Below, one piece after another: positions 23,572-32,179 of a DNA stretch of 46,145 nt. The position numbers were made by a program, and so were the translations under genes. A model generated the notes under the pieces. The model did not search any database. It saw nothing but the letters and a program-made list of their open reading frames with translations, and was not told the origin of the DNA. The stretch is from positions 1 to 46,145 of the forward strand of contig NZ_RHNN01000027.1 in assembly GCF_003946245.1 (NCBI RefSeq). The letters run 5' to 3'. Every line of letters begins with the position of its first letter. Position 1 is the stretch's first letter. The DNA is from Levilactobacillus cerevisiae. Lineage in GTDB: Bacteria; Bacillota; Bacilli; Lactobacillales; Lactobacillaceae.

Positions 23572-25701
23572 ATGAAGTTCAGAAATTGGTTGGGGCTCTT
23601 ACTGGGCCTCAGTATTTTGGGAATGAGTGGTGTAGTCGGTCATGCGGATGCGGATTATGATCAAGCTTTGAAGACTGCGCCACAAGGCATTTCGCTGGAC
23701 AATATCTTTACACCGGGGACGACCAGTAATAATCAGGCCTCAGTGGTCACAACCACGAATCCAGCGGCGAGTGGCACCCAGGCGGCTAAGGTGAACAACG
23801 GGAAAAAGCAATTTGGGGCGCTGTGGTCCACGAGTGACAACGTGTTTGACCTGACGAAGAACCAATCGGCTTCGATGTGGTTGTACTTTGGGAATACAGG
23901 CAAGAAGGCGGCCGATGGAATGGCCTTTGTCTTACAAAATGATGAAAACGGTTTAGCTGCAACGCCAGGCTACGGCAAAACCGTTTCGGGTGAAACCTTG
24001 GGCGTGTGGGGCGTAGATACGGACAAGAAGCAGACGACACCCGATAAATTAGCCACCAAGGCAATTCAAAATAGTTGGGCGTTGGAGTTTGATACGCACC
24101 TAAATACGTCGACGAATTACGGGAATACTGGTGACGCAGATTCCTTTGACGTGGGGATTTCCGGGCCGCATATCGCCAACAACTATCCGGCCGAAACGAG
24201 CACCTATCAAATGGTGCGGACGTCTACCCTGATACCCATCTACAGCGTGGGTTATTATGCCACGCAAACGCATGAGGGTGTGCTGAAAGGAGATTACACG
24301 ATGCTCGCCAATGGTGCTTGGCATCATTTGACGCTGAATTGGAACGCCAAAGGGAAAAAGATGACCTATACGTTTGATGATAAGGACCCGGCAACTGGCA
24401 AAGTTCAAACGGGTATTTCGGAGAGCGCAACTTTAGATCTGGTAAAAATTGATCCGAACGATACCGGTGAGGCGCGCTGGGGATTTACGGGGGCCACTGG
24501 TGACAGCTACGAAAATAATTTAGTGGTCATGGAAGAAGTTCCCGGGTTAGTCGATGCTCAGGCAACCAGCACGCTGACCGACACGACGACGGGAAAGAAA
24601 ATTAATGACGGCGATGTCATGAAAGGCGAGGACACTTTTGAATTGACGTATCAGCTAAATTACCTCAGTGGGAAGCAGTCCTGGAAAGATATCCAAGCCC
24701 AGCTCCAACTACCTGCAGAATTGACCTATGAGACAGCTGAGGTCACCTACGCCGATGGCTCATCAACGGTGGTGGATGTTAGCAATTTAACGGACAACCA
24801 GTTGACCATCAAGTTAAGTGAGGCCTTGTCTGAAGCCAACGATGAGGCGACGATTAAGTTGACCGGGACGGCCTCGAATCCGAAGGCGCCGGTCAACGTT
24901 GATGCAGCGGCCAGTACCTTTAGCGCGGTCAACAGTGTCGTGTCAGCTGAGACGGTCGCCTTCACGCTGAATCCGACCCTTGAGTTGTACGCAGCCTCGC
25001 TGTCGGGGTCCAGCACCCAGGTGGAAGCCGGGGAAGACGCAACCATGAAAGGAATCGTGGTTGTGCCAGAGGGGGTTAATTTAACCAACGCTGACATGAC
25101 AGTGCACACCATTTTAAATGGCAAATCCCAGACTGATTTCAAAATTCCCGATGGGAGTGATCCGGCAAGTGGTCGGTTTGACGTGACGGTGGCCGCTGCG
25201 GATCTCCAGACTGGTAAGAACACCTTGGTAACCACCGTGGAGGATCCGTACGGCAACGTGTCCAACACCGTGACGTTTACCATCACGGTTAGTCCGCAGC
25301 TGGTCTTCAACACGGTGGCGGAGAAGAGCTCCTTCGAGGACACGACCTTGACTGGTGCACAACAGAAGGTGAAACGAACCCTCGACTGGCAGGTGGAAAT
25401 TTTGGACACCCGCGAAGCCGGGGCCAAATGGTCGCTCCAGGTGACCAGTACTGACTTTACTCGGGCTGACGGTCAAAAGTTAGCGGGAACCCTGAGCTAC
25501 TATGATGGGGATGACCGGACCCCCATTAGCGACACGCCCATTGCTGTGGGGCAGGGCGAGTCTACCGGGAACGATGACCTGACGAACGTCATTGATGACT
25601 GGGACGAGGACAGCGGGCTCCTACTGGAAGTGAACTCCGCTGCCGTTCAGGGAAAGTATAGCAGTACGGTGACCTGGTCGTTGAACAACGTACCCGAATG
25701 A
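23572..25701 (+). CDS. Secreted L-type lectin/WxL domain surface protein
   Basis: A 709-residue cell-surface protein. A signal peptide (residues 1-26, WLGLLLGLSILGMSGVVGHADA) is likely cut after ADA. Residues about 35-330 resemble a bacterial legume-type lectin domain (SASMWLYFGNTGKKAADGMAF, SWALEFDTHLN, GAWHHLTLNWN, WGFTGATGDSYENN). Beta-sandwich repeats follow to about 580. The end is a WxL domain, which binds peptidoglycan non-covalently: KWSLQVTSTDF is the first WxL and TVTWSLNNVPE the second, seven residues from the C-terminus. There is no LPXTG. WxL genes usually sit in clusters with DUF916 and small LPXTG partners; this one is alone here. GGAGAGG precedes the ATG. Confidence 0.88.
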   Translation: MKFRNWLGLLLGLSILGMSGVVGHADADYDQALKTAPQGISLDNIFTPGTTSNNQASVVTTTNPAASGTQAAKVNNGKKQFGALWSTSDNVFDLTKNQSASMWLYFGNTGKKAADGMAFVLQNDENGLAATPGYGKTVSGETLGVWGVDTDKKQTTPDKLATKAIQNSWALEFDTHLNTSTNYGNTGDADSFDVGISGPHIANNYPAETSTYQMVRTSTLIPIYSVGYYATQTHEGVLKGDYTMLANGAWHHLTLNWNAKGKKMTYTFDDKDPATGKVQTGISESATLDLVKIDPNDTGEARWGFTGATGDSYENNLVVMEEVPGLVDAQATSTLTDTTTGKKINDGDVMKGEDTFELTYQLNYLSGKQSWKDIQAQLQLPAELTYETAEVTYADGSSTVVDVSNLTDNQLTIKLSEALSEANDEATIKLTGTASNPKAPVNVDAAASTFSAVNSVVSAETVAFTLNPTLELYAASLSGSSTQVEAGEDATMKGIVVVPEGVNLTNADMTVHTILNGKSQTDFKIPDGSDPASGRFDVTVAAADLQTGKNTLVTTVEDPYGNVSNTVTFTITVSPQLVFNTVAEKSSFEDTTLTGAQQKVKRTLDWQVEILDTREAGAKWSLQVTSTDFTRADGQKLAGTLSYYDGDDRTPISDTPIAVGQGESTGNDDLTNVIDDWDEDSGLLLEVNSAAVQGKYSSTVTWSLNNVPE

Positions 25702-25763
25702 TGAAGGGGCCACATGAGACCTTGCGACAGTTGATGAAACACTGATAAATATGGACAGAAAAA

Positions 25764-25797
25764 GACTTCGCCAATCATTGGATTAGCGAAGCCTTTT
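25764..25797 (-). terminator. Bidirectional terminator between the WxL gene and nox
   Basis: GACTTCGCCAATC pairs with GATTAGCGAAGCC (two imperfect positions), with T-runs on both strands. Confidence 0.75.
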
Positions 25798-25842
25798 ACT
25801 AGTTTCCACAACTTTATTTAGGAGCAATTGTTTAAAACTTGT

Positions 25843-27198
25843 TTACTTGGTAGTCTCCAGCTTGGCAACTTTGGCCTGAGCAGCTTGTGCCAGGATGTTC
25901 AAGTAGTTGAATGGACGGTCGAAGTTGGGTTGGAAGAGCATGTCGACCATTGCCAGGTCATCGATCGTGTTTTCGTTCTGGATGCAAACGGACAAGGTGT
26001 TGGCAGATTGTGAGACGTCGTACTTGCTCATCAGAGAGCCGCCAAGAATTCGCTTGCTTTCTGGATCATAAACCAAGGACATCAGTACGGGTTCCGTCGT
26101 TGGCATGAATTCGGGACGGTAGTTGTCTTCAACGATGACTTGGTCGGCTTTGATACCCTGTTGCTTAGCAGCAGCCAGCGTCAAACCAGTAGAGACAATC
26201 GTCCGGCCGTACAGTGCCAATCCAGAAGAAGACTGGGTGCCCATGTATTTCACGGTTGGCTTGACCAGGTTCTTACCAACCAGGATACCTTGACGAACCG
26301 CATTAGTGGCCAGTGGAATGTAGGCATTTTGATGCGTTGGGTTGTAGTGAACTGCTGCACTATCACCGGCAGCAAAAATGTCAGGATTGGATGAACGCAT
26401 GTAATCATCAGTGATGATGGCACCGTTCTTAGCCATGTCAACCTTACCCTTGAGTAGGTCGGTGTTGGGCCGGAAGCCGATGCAAAGGATAGCCAGGTTG
26501 GTGTCGTAGCTTCCTTTATCGGTCTTGATTGTGACGCCATCGCCAGTGTCGGTGAAACTTTGAACCGTTTCGCCTAAGGCCAATTGGACGTGGTTATCGC
26601 GATAGTCTTGTTCAATGATGTCGGTGAATTCTTGGTCGAAGTATTTGGGCATAACCCGATCCATCGCATCAATTAAGGTGACGTCATGGCCGGTCGTTGA
26701 GTAGGCTTCTGCCAGTTCAGCACCGATGTAGCCGGCACCAATGACCGTGATGTGTTTAGCAGTCTTAGCTTCTTCGATTAAGGTTTGCGCGTGATTCCAG
26801 TTTTTGCAAAGCTTCACGTGGTCGCCATCGATCCCAGCAATCTTAGGGATGATTGGCCATGAACCAGAAGTCATCACTAATTTATCGTAGGTTTCAGTCG
26901 TCTTTTCGTGAGTGGTTAAGTCCTCAACCGTGACTGTCTTCTGGTCGGGGTCGATGTCTAAAACGTTGTGGCTCATTTGAACGTTAGCACCTAGGCTCTT
27001 CAGTTCTTCAGGACTTGAGTAGAACAGGCCTTGAGGATCGGCGACTTTACCACCGAGGTATAAAGCAATCCCGCAGGATAAGAAGGAAATATTATCATTC
27101 TTTTCGTAAACGGTAACTTCTGCATCCGGATGTTCTGCTAAAATTTGTTTAATGGCAAAGGTTCCTGCATGTGTACAACCAACAACTGTGACTTTCAT
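25843..27198 (-). CDS. nox: NADH oxidase, FAD-dependent (water-forming type)
   Basis: A 451-residue cytoplasmic flavoenzyme that oxidises NADH with oxygen, probably to water, restoring NAD+. FAD site: VTVVGCTHAGTFA (residues 3-15). The single redox cysteine is C42 in SFLSCGIALYLGG, typical of Nox-2, NADH peroxidase and CoA-disulfide reductase. NAD site: ITVIGAGYIGAELAEAY. Second FAD motif: NPDIFAAGDSAAVHYNP. The C-terminal dimerisation domain ends QPNFDRPFNYLNILAQAA. NADH peroxidase is the main alternative. ATG at 27198 follows GGGAGG; a longer in-frame start at 27252 would remove this leader. The promoter and Rex-like boxes upstream fit redox control. Confidence 0.9.
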   Translation of the reverse strand: MKVTVVGCTHAGTFAIKQILAEHPDAEVTVYEKNDNISFLSCGIALYLGGKVADPQGLFYSSPEELKSLGANVQMSHNVLDIDPDQKTVTVEDLTTHEKTTETYDKLVMTSGSWPIIPKIAGIDGDHVKLCKNWNHAQTLIEEAKTAKHITVIGAGYIGAELAEAYSTTGHDVTLIDAMDRVMPKYFDQEFTDIIEQDYRDNHVQLALGETVQSFTDTGDGVTIKTDKGSYDTNLAILCIGFRPNTDLLKGKVDMAKNGAIITDDYMRSSNPDIFAAGDSAAVHYNPTHQNAYIPLATNAVRQGILVGKNLVKPTVKYMGTQSSSGLALYGRTIVSTGLTLAAAKQQGIKADQVIVEDNYRPEFMPTTEPVLMSLVYDPESKRILGGSLMSKYDVSQSANTLSVCIQNENTIDDLAMVDMLFQPNFDRPFNYLNILAQAAQAKVAKLETTK

Positions 27199-27222
27199 GG
27201 TGTTGCCTCCCAAAACAAGATT

Positions 27223-27242
27223 TATTGAAAGGTATTTCACAA
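27223..27242 (-). promoter_or_regulatory. Rex-like operator 1 upstream of nox
   Basis: Plus strand TATTGAAAGGTATTTCACAA; on the minus strand this is TTGTGAAA-TACC-TTTCAATA, matching the Rex consensus TTGTGAAA-N4-TTTCACAA at 14 of 16 half-site bases. It lies in the predicted 5' leader. Confidence 0.55.
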
Positions 27243-27250
27243 GCATAGCC

Positions 27251-27270
27251 ATGTGAAAACTCTTTCAATT
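27251..27270 (-). promoter_or_regulatory. Rex-like operator 2 upstream of nox (weaker)
   Basis: ATGTGAAA-ACTC-TTTCAATT on the plus strand, 12 of 16 matches to the Rex half-sites. Its centre is 28 bases from operator 1, and it is close to the predicted transcription start. Confidence 0.4.
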
Positions 27271-27282
27271 GATTACAACTCT

Positions 27283-27310
27283 ATTTTAGACAATTCGTCG
27301 TTAATGTCAA
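27283..27310 (-). promoter_or_regulatory. Promoter of nox
   Basis: Minus strand TTGACA (27310-27305), 16-base spacer, TAAAAT (27288-27283). Confidence 0.75.
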
Positions 27311-27328
27311 CACTTTTTTGAAAGTGTT
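27309..27328. promoter_or_regulatory. Perfect inverted repeat touching the nox -35 box
   Basis: AACACTTTTTTGAAAGTGTT: 8-base arms (AACACTTT/AAAGTGTT) around 4 bases, overlapping the end of the -35 hexamer. It is a possible binding site for a dimeric regulator; its identity is unknown. Confidence 0.4.
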
Positions 27329-27467
27329 ACCATTTTGTTATTTACGGAGGGAGAACCCGAAGCTAGTTTTGTCTCAAGAAAAGCGGTAAACTAATAAGCA
27401 GAGATAAATCTGCAAGCTCACTAGTGGGCGAACTCGCAGGTATTCAAGTGAAGGAGTGACTCTTTTA

Positions 27468-28904
27468 ATGACAAAAGTAGCAAAGCATCTCTCGGCCTGT
27501 ACCTCCGTTCTGGTTGGTAAAGAAGCTACGGTGGATGGGTCCACGCTGATTGCACGGAATGACGACACCTTTTTAGCTTTAACGCCGCAACGGTTCTACG
27601 TGCATCCCGCAGAGCATGACCAACCACAGCGGACCTGGGTATCCAATCAAAATGGGTTCACGGCACCGATTCCTAGCGACGGTTACCGCTACATGGCAAC
27701 GCCTAACGCGGACGTCGACAAGGAAGGCGTTTACGCCGAAAGCGGGTTCAACGAACAGAATGTGGCTATGAGCGCGACCGAAAGTGTGTATGGTAATCCC
27801 GACGCTTTAGCCTTTGATCCCTTGATTGCCAATGGGCTGGCCGAAGATTCACTACAAACCTTAGTCTTGCCTTACATCAACTCAGCCCGCGACGGGGTCC
27901 GTTACTTGGGGAATCTCATCAAAGAATACGGGTCACCCGAAGGCAACGGGGTGCTCTTCTCCGATCACGGTGAAGTTTGGTATATGGAAATCGTCACCGG
28001 TCACCACTGGGTTGCGCAACGCATTCCAGATGATGCCTATGCAGTGACTGCCAACCAGGTCGCAATTCAACAGGTCAGCTTCGATGATCCCGATAATTTT
28101 ATGTTTTCTGAGGGGATTCAAGACTTTGTTACCGAGAACCACTTGAACCCCGACCAAGATGGCTGGAATTTCCGCCACATCTTTGGCACGAGCACCGAAA
28201 AGGATCGGCACTATAACACGCCGCGGGTCTGGTTTGGCCAGCACGTGTTGAATCCTGAAATTCACCAGGACCCGCAATCCAGTGACCTCCCATTTATTTG
28301 CCGGACTAGTCACAAGATTAGCGTTGAAGACGTTGAATATATTTTAAGTTCCCACTACAACGAAACGGTTTACGATCCACTGGGCCCGGGTGAGAGTGAA
28401 GAGAAGTTCAAGTTCCGGCCAATCGCCATGAACCGGACGCAGAACTCGCACGTGTTGCAGTTACGAAACGATGTGCCAGCGGACCGCTCCGCTATTTTCT
28501 GGTTAAACTTTGGGGTGCCATCCTTCAGTCCTTACGTGCCATTCTTTGCCAATGCCACGGACACGGATCCCGCCTATAGCCAAACGCCACTCCACTTGGA
28601 CGACGTCAGCGCGTACTGGATGTACCGGAAGATGTCGATGATTGTGGAATCTCACTACGTCCAGTTCATTGAACAGAACACCGACTACGTGACTGCAGCT
28701 AAGCAAGACTTACGCACGCACGTGGCTACTGCCCTAGCTGGGGCAAAGGATCTCTCTGGCGATGCACTCACGGCCTACCTGACTGACCAGAACCACCAGG
28801 TCGTCGCGGATATGCGTAAAGTCACGACGCAACTGACTAATGACCTGATTGAAAAGGGTCTGACTTTGTCGCACCTGACGTTTAATATGGATAAGAACCT
28901 GTAA
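27468..28904 (+). CDS. pepD: C69 family dipeptidase
   Basis: A 478-residue cytoplasmic peptidase of family C69 (U34), which cleaves a broad range of dipeptides. The N-terminus SACTSVLVGKEATVDGSTLIARNDD (shown in part) is diagnostic. C11 should become the N-terminal nucleophile after autoprocessing of a 10-residue propeptide. Further family runs: YAESGFNEQNVAMSATESVY, GNGVLFSDHGEVWYMEIVTGHHWVA, AVTANQVAI, and ICRTSHKISVEDVEYILSSHYNETVYDP. The ATG at 27468 lies 11 bases after AAGGAG; a GTG at 27456 is too near that site. The leader 27360-27440 contains small hairpins (GCAGA-6-TCTGC) without a recognised riboswitch. Confidence 0.92.
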   Translation: MTKVAKHLSACTSVLVGKEATVDGSTLIARNDDTFLALTPQRFYVHPAEHDQPQRTWVSNQNGFTAPIPSDGYRYMATPNADVDKEGVYAESGFNEQNVAMSATESVYGNPDALAFDPLIANGLAEDSLQTLVLPYINSARDGVRYLGNLIKEYGSPEGNGVLFSDHGEVWYMEIVTGHHWVAQRIPDDAYAVTANQVAIQQVSFDDPDNFMFSEGIQDFVTENHLNPDQDGWNFRHIFGTSTEKDRHYNTPRVWFGQHVLNPEIHQDPQSSDLPFICRTSHKISVEDVEYILSSHYNETVYDPLGPGESEEKFKFRPIAMNRTQNSHVLQLRNDVPADRSAIFWLNFGVPSFSPYVPFFANATDTDPAYSQTPLHLDDVSAYWMYRKMSMIVESHYVQFIEQNTDYVTAAKQDLRTHVATALAGAKDLSGDALTAYLTDQNHQVVADMRKVTTQLTNDLIEKGLTLSHLTFNMDKNL

Positions 28905-28944
28905 GAACGGTTTTCAAGATAAACACAAAATTGGTTGAATTCCG

Positions 28945-29090
28945 CCACCTGCGGCTGCCAGAGATTCCGCCTCCGGTTATGATTGTTTTTTACCATGTCA
29001 GTGATGTGAACATCGTTGGGCTGGCAACGGTTATCCAGAATAATTGGCGGTTATCCATGTGAAGGGTACGCCGGTGTTTTCCGCCAGTAT
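28945..29090 (-). repeat. Family B repeat, copy B5 (core deleted)
   Basis: On the minus strand the left arm (GTTGCCAGCCCAACGATG..., ACATGGTAAAAAACAATCAT) leads to AACCGGAGG joined directly to CGGAATCTCTGGCAGCCGC and AGGTGG. All the core hairpins are missing, with a junction at GGAGG/CCGG different from that of B2. The remainder of the gap 28905-29402 holds a terminator and the ATPase leader. Confidence 0.7.
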
Positions 29091-29197
29091 TGCCACTACT
29101 TTAGTTCGATATTTCTGTCACATTAGGAAACATAGGGACCTTCAAGTCAATCTCGAAGTTGTTCCGAATAGCTTCTAAAGTAAATAAGTACCGATTG

Positions 29198-29244
29198 AAA
29201 CAGCGCACACCGCTTGGTCAGACCAAGTGAGTGGCGCTGTTTTT
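29198..29244 (+). terminator. Terminator
   Basis: AAACAGCGC...CGCTTGGTC pairs with ACCAAGTG...GCGCTGTTT, followed by TTTT. It is likely the end of the dipeptidase transcript, about 300 bases after its stop codon. Confidence 0.7.
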
Positions 29245-29402
29245 CGTGGGGCATAAATGCTAGCAGACACTGAATAGGGTTAACCAAACAGCAAGTCTCC
29301 AAAAATCTTCACAATTTTCTCCAAATCTACGCAAAACTTTTCGTCATAATAAGATTATAGTAATTTACACGATGACTCATTTATATAACGGAGGATTTAA
29401 TT

Positions 29403-32006
29403 ATGAAGAGAAAAGAGATGACGAAGATTCAGTTAACGGCGCAGCAGGGGCTGACGGCTAAAGAAGCCCAAGCACGCCTGGCTGCGACTGGAACCAACGA
29501 ATTGGTTGCGGCAAAAAAGCCAGCCCTGTGGCAACAGATTGCCCGCCACTTGAGCGACGTGTCCTCACTGGTTCTGCTGTTCGCCGTGGGTTTGGCCAGC
29601 TACATGGCTCTATTCCAGGGTGGCGGTTGGACTAAGACAATTGTGATTGGTTCAATCCTGGTGATCAACGTGACTATCGGGATGTACCAGGAGGCTTCCG
29701 CGGAAAAAGCTTTAGCCGCGTTGCAGTCCATGAGCTTGCCCGAAACAACCGTTCGGCGGGATGGTATCGCGCAGACCCTCAAGGCGAAGGACATTGTTCC
29801 TGGTGACTTGGTGCTCCTAAAAGCGGGCGACCAAGTGCCAGCCGATGGCGTCGTGCTCCAGAGCACGAATTTAACCGTAGACGAAGCAGTCTTGACGGGT
29901 GAAAGCGTGCCGGTTACCAAGGAAAAATTGACGGATCCTGCTGGTGCCACTGAAAGCCAACAAGTGTTCTCTGGCACGGCGGTGACTGCCGGGACCGCTG
30001 TCATTCAAGTAGTGACGACTGGGATGGCCACGGAGCTGGGCCAGATTGCTGGTCTGTTAAACAAGACCAAGAAGCGGGCAACGCCACTCCAAGGACGGCT
30101 GAATAAGCTGTCTGCTTGGTTGACGACGTTTGCCGTATTGGGCGGGATGGTTATCTTTGCCCTGAGTATTTGGATGCAAAATCAAGGCCTGGCTGACAGC
30201 CTGATGATTGGGATTTCCCTGGCCGTGGCGGCCGTACCGGAAACGTTGCCGATCATTGTGACGATCAGTCTGGCCCACGGTGTGAAACGGATGGCTAAGC
30301 GTAATGCCATCATGCGCCGGGTGAATGCGGTGGAAACAATCGGGGGCGTCGACGTGATTGCTTCCGACAAGACGGGAACGTTGACCCAGAACCAAATGAC
30401 AATTACCCGTTACTGGACACCCAACTCAAACGCCGCGGCGGCAGAAGACCTGACGCCAGCTGGTGAAAAGTTGATGCGCTACCTGGGACTGGCGACCAAC
30501 GCCGAAATTCAGGTGGTCAATGGCAAGGAAGAAACGATGGGTGACCCGACAGAATTGGCAATTGTTCGGTGGATGAGCAGTCACGATCGCAGTCGCCAAA
30601 AGTTTGAGAAAAAAGCACCACGGCTAGCGGAAAATCCCTTTGACTCCACGAAAAAGACAATGGCAACGGTGCACAGTCTGGCTGATGGCCAACAGTTAGT
30701 GATTGTGAAGGGGGCCTTTGACCGGCTACCCATCGCTTGGACGCCAGACCAATTGGCCCAAGCACAAGCGATTCATGACCAATTTGGCCAACAAGCACTA
30801 CGGGTCTTGTCGGTTGGCTACAAAGTGGTGCCCGCGACAACGACCCATGACTGGGCGACACTCACCAAGAACTTAACGTTTGCTGGTCTCGTGGGGATCA
30901 TTGACCCACCACGGCCAGAAGTGATTCCGGCAATCCGGGAAGCCAAACGCGCCGGCATCAAGCCGGTGATGATTACCGGGGATCACATGGTGACGGCAGA
31001 AGCGATTGCTAAGGAAATTGGCCTGTTGACGCCGGGACAACTGGTGATGTCTGGGGATGAACTCCAAACGCTGACGGACGCTGAATTAGCCAGTCAGATC
31101 GAAGACATTGCCGTGTACGCTCGGGTGTCACCAACGGATAAGATTCGGATTGTCCAGGCGTGGCAGAACGCCGGCAAGACGGTGGCGATGACGGGTGACG
31201 GCGTGAACGATGCGCCGGCACTCAAGGCTGCTGACGTTGGGATTGCCATGGGCATTACAGGTACGGAAGTTTCCAAAGGTGCCGCCGACATGATCTTAAC
31301 GGACGATAACTTTGCAACGATCATTGCCGCGGTCCGTGAAGGCCGAACGGTTTATCAAAACATTTTAAAAGCGGTTGAATTCCTAGTTGGGGTCAACTTT
31401 GCGCAAATCTTCTTGATGGTTGGCGCCGTTCTGATGGGATGGGGCGCTCCGCTCTTGGCGGAACAACTCTTACTGATCAATGTGTTAGCCGATGGGATTC
31501 CTGGTTTTTACATCTCCCGTGAACCGGGCGAAAAGGAAGCCATGGAACAGCCACCGGTGGCCAACGACGAAAGTTTATTTGCCCGCGGGCTGGGGAGTCG
31601 ACTAGCTACTCGTGCCGTGACGTTTACCTTCCTGACGCTAGGAATCTACGCGATTGGCCGCTTCGGTCTTACCGCTGGTCAAGCCACGATGGGGATGACG
31701 ATGGTCTTCCTGGTGTTGGCGGTCGGCTCGATGGTCGACATCTACGCCATCAAGGACCGGCAACCGCTGACGCTTAAGAGTCTGAAACGGAACCCCCGCT
31801 TGAATGGGGCGATGGCATTGGCCGTTGCTTTGGTTATCGCAATCGCGACTGTTCCGGGACTTCAGAGCATGTTTGGACTCATTAGCTTACCCGCTGTCGC
31901 TTGGCTGATTGTGGTACCAGCGATGTTTGTTCCCACAATTGTGTTAGAAATTGCCAAACGCTGGCAACGGCGATCCACGACTAACTGGGTCGCAGAAATT
32001 GACTAG
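29403..32006 (+). CDS. P-type cation-transporting ATPase (P2-type, calcium-ATPase-like)
   Basis: An 867-residue membrane pump. Order: N-terminal cation ATPase domain ([19 protein letters not shown]), helices M1-M2 (about 53-95), actuator domain with [10 protein letters not shown] (about 164-173), M3-M4 with [11 protein letters not shown] (about 277-287), phosphorylation site SDKTGTLTQ with D322, nucleotide-binding domain ([16 protein letters not shown]), [27 protein letters not shown], then six C-terminal helices. PEtLP in M4 fits Ca2+, Na+ or Mn2+ pumps rather than heavy-metal pumps. The M6 region ([13 protein letters not shown]) keeps the N...D pair seen in P2 ATPases. The exact ion is not certain. 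CGGAGG precedes the ATG. Confidence 0.92.
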   Translation: MKRKEMTKIQLTAQQGLTAKEAQARLAATGTNELVAAKKPALWQQIARHLSDVSSLVLLFAVGLASYMALFQGGGWTKTIVIGSILVINVTIGMYQEASAEKALAALQSMSLPETTVRRDGIAQTLKAKDIVPGDLVLLKAGDQVPADGVVLQSTNLTVDEAVLTGESVPVTKEKLTDPAGATESQQVFSGTAVTAGTAVIQVVTTGMATELGQIAGLLNKTKKRATPLQGRLNKLSAWLTTFAVLGGMVIFALSIWMQNQGLADSLMIGISLAVAAVPETLPIIVTISLAHGVKRMAKRNAIMRRVNAVETIGGVDVIASDKTGTLTQNQMTITRYWTPNSNAAAAEDLTPAGEKLMRYLGLATNAEIQVVNGKEETMGDPTELAIVRWMSSHDRSRQKFEKKAPRLAENPFDSTKKTMATVHSLADGQQLVIVKGAFDRLPIAWTPDQLAQAQAIHDQFGQQALRVLSVGYKVVPATTTHDWATLTKNLTFAGLVGIIDPPRPEVIPAIREAKRAGIKPVMITGDHMVTAEAIAKEIGLLTPGQLVMSGDELQTLTDAELASQIEDIAVYARVSPTDKIRIVQAWQNAGKTVAMTGDGVNDAPALKAADVGIAMGITGTEVSKGAADMILTDDNFATIIAAVREGRTVYQNILKAVEFLVGVNFAQIFLMVGAVLMGWGAPLLAEQLLLINVLADGIPGFYISREPGEKEAMEQPPVANDESLFARGLGSRLATRAVTFTFLTLGIYAIGRFGLTAGQATMGMTMVFLVLAVGSMVDIYAIKDRQPLTLKSLKRNPRLNGAMALAVALVIAIATVPGLQSMFGLISLPAVAWLIVVPAMFVPTIVLEIAKRWQRRSTTNWVAEID

Positions 32007-32030
32007 GGCAACGTAAGAACGGTTAGAAAA

Positions 32031-32131
32031 TAAGAGTGGGACAAAAGGCGGTTAGGCTTTCGTTCCACGTTTCAGCAACATAGAATTGAAGATGAAAAAG
32101 GAGTCTGGGATTTTGTCCAGACTCCTTTTAG
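32031..32131 (+). repeat. Family A repeat, copy A3 (short)
   Basis: It begins TAAGAGTGGGACAAAAGGCGG like copy A2, then jumps to TTCCACGTTTCAGCAACATAG and the terminator. The GATAGCC...GGCTATC nested-stem insert of about 85 bases is absent, so this is either an ancestral short form or an internal deletion. Confidence 0.65.
32096..32130 (+). terminator. Bidirectional terminator in repeat A3
   Basis: AAGGAGTCTGG pairs with CCAGACTCCTT, with T-runs on both strands. It ends the ATPase transcript and the minus-strand gene at 32180. Confidence 0.8.
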
Positions 32132-32179
32132 GTTTATCAGATTAAATACCCATTTTTAATTCGTTCTCAGCTAGTCCAA

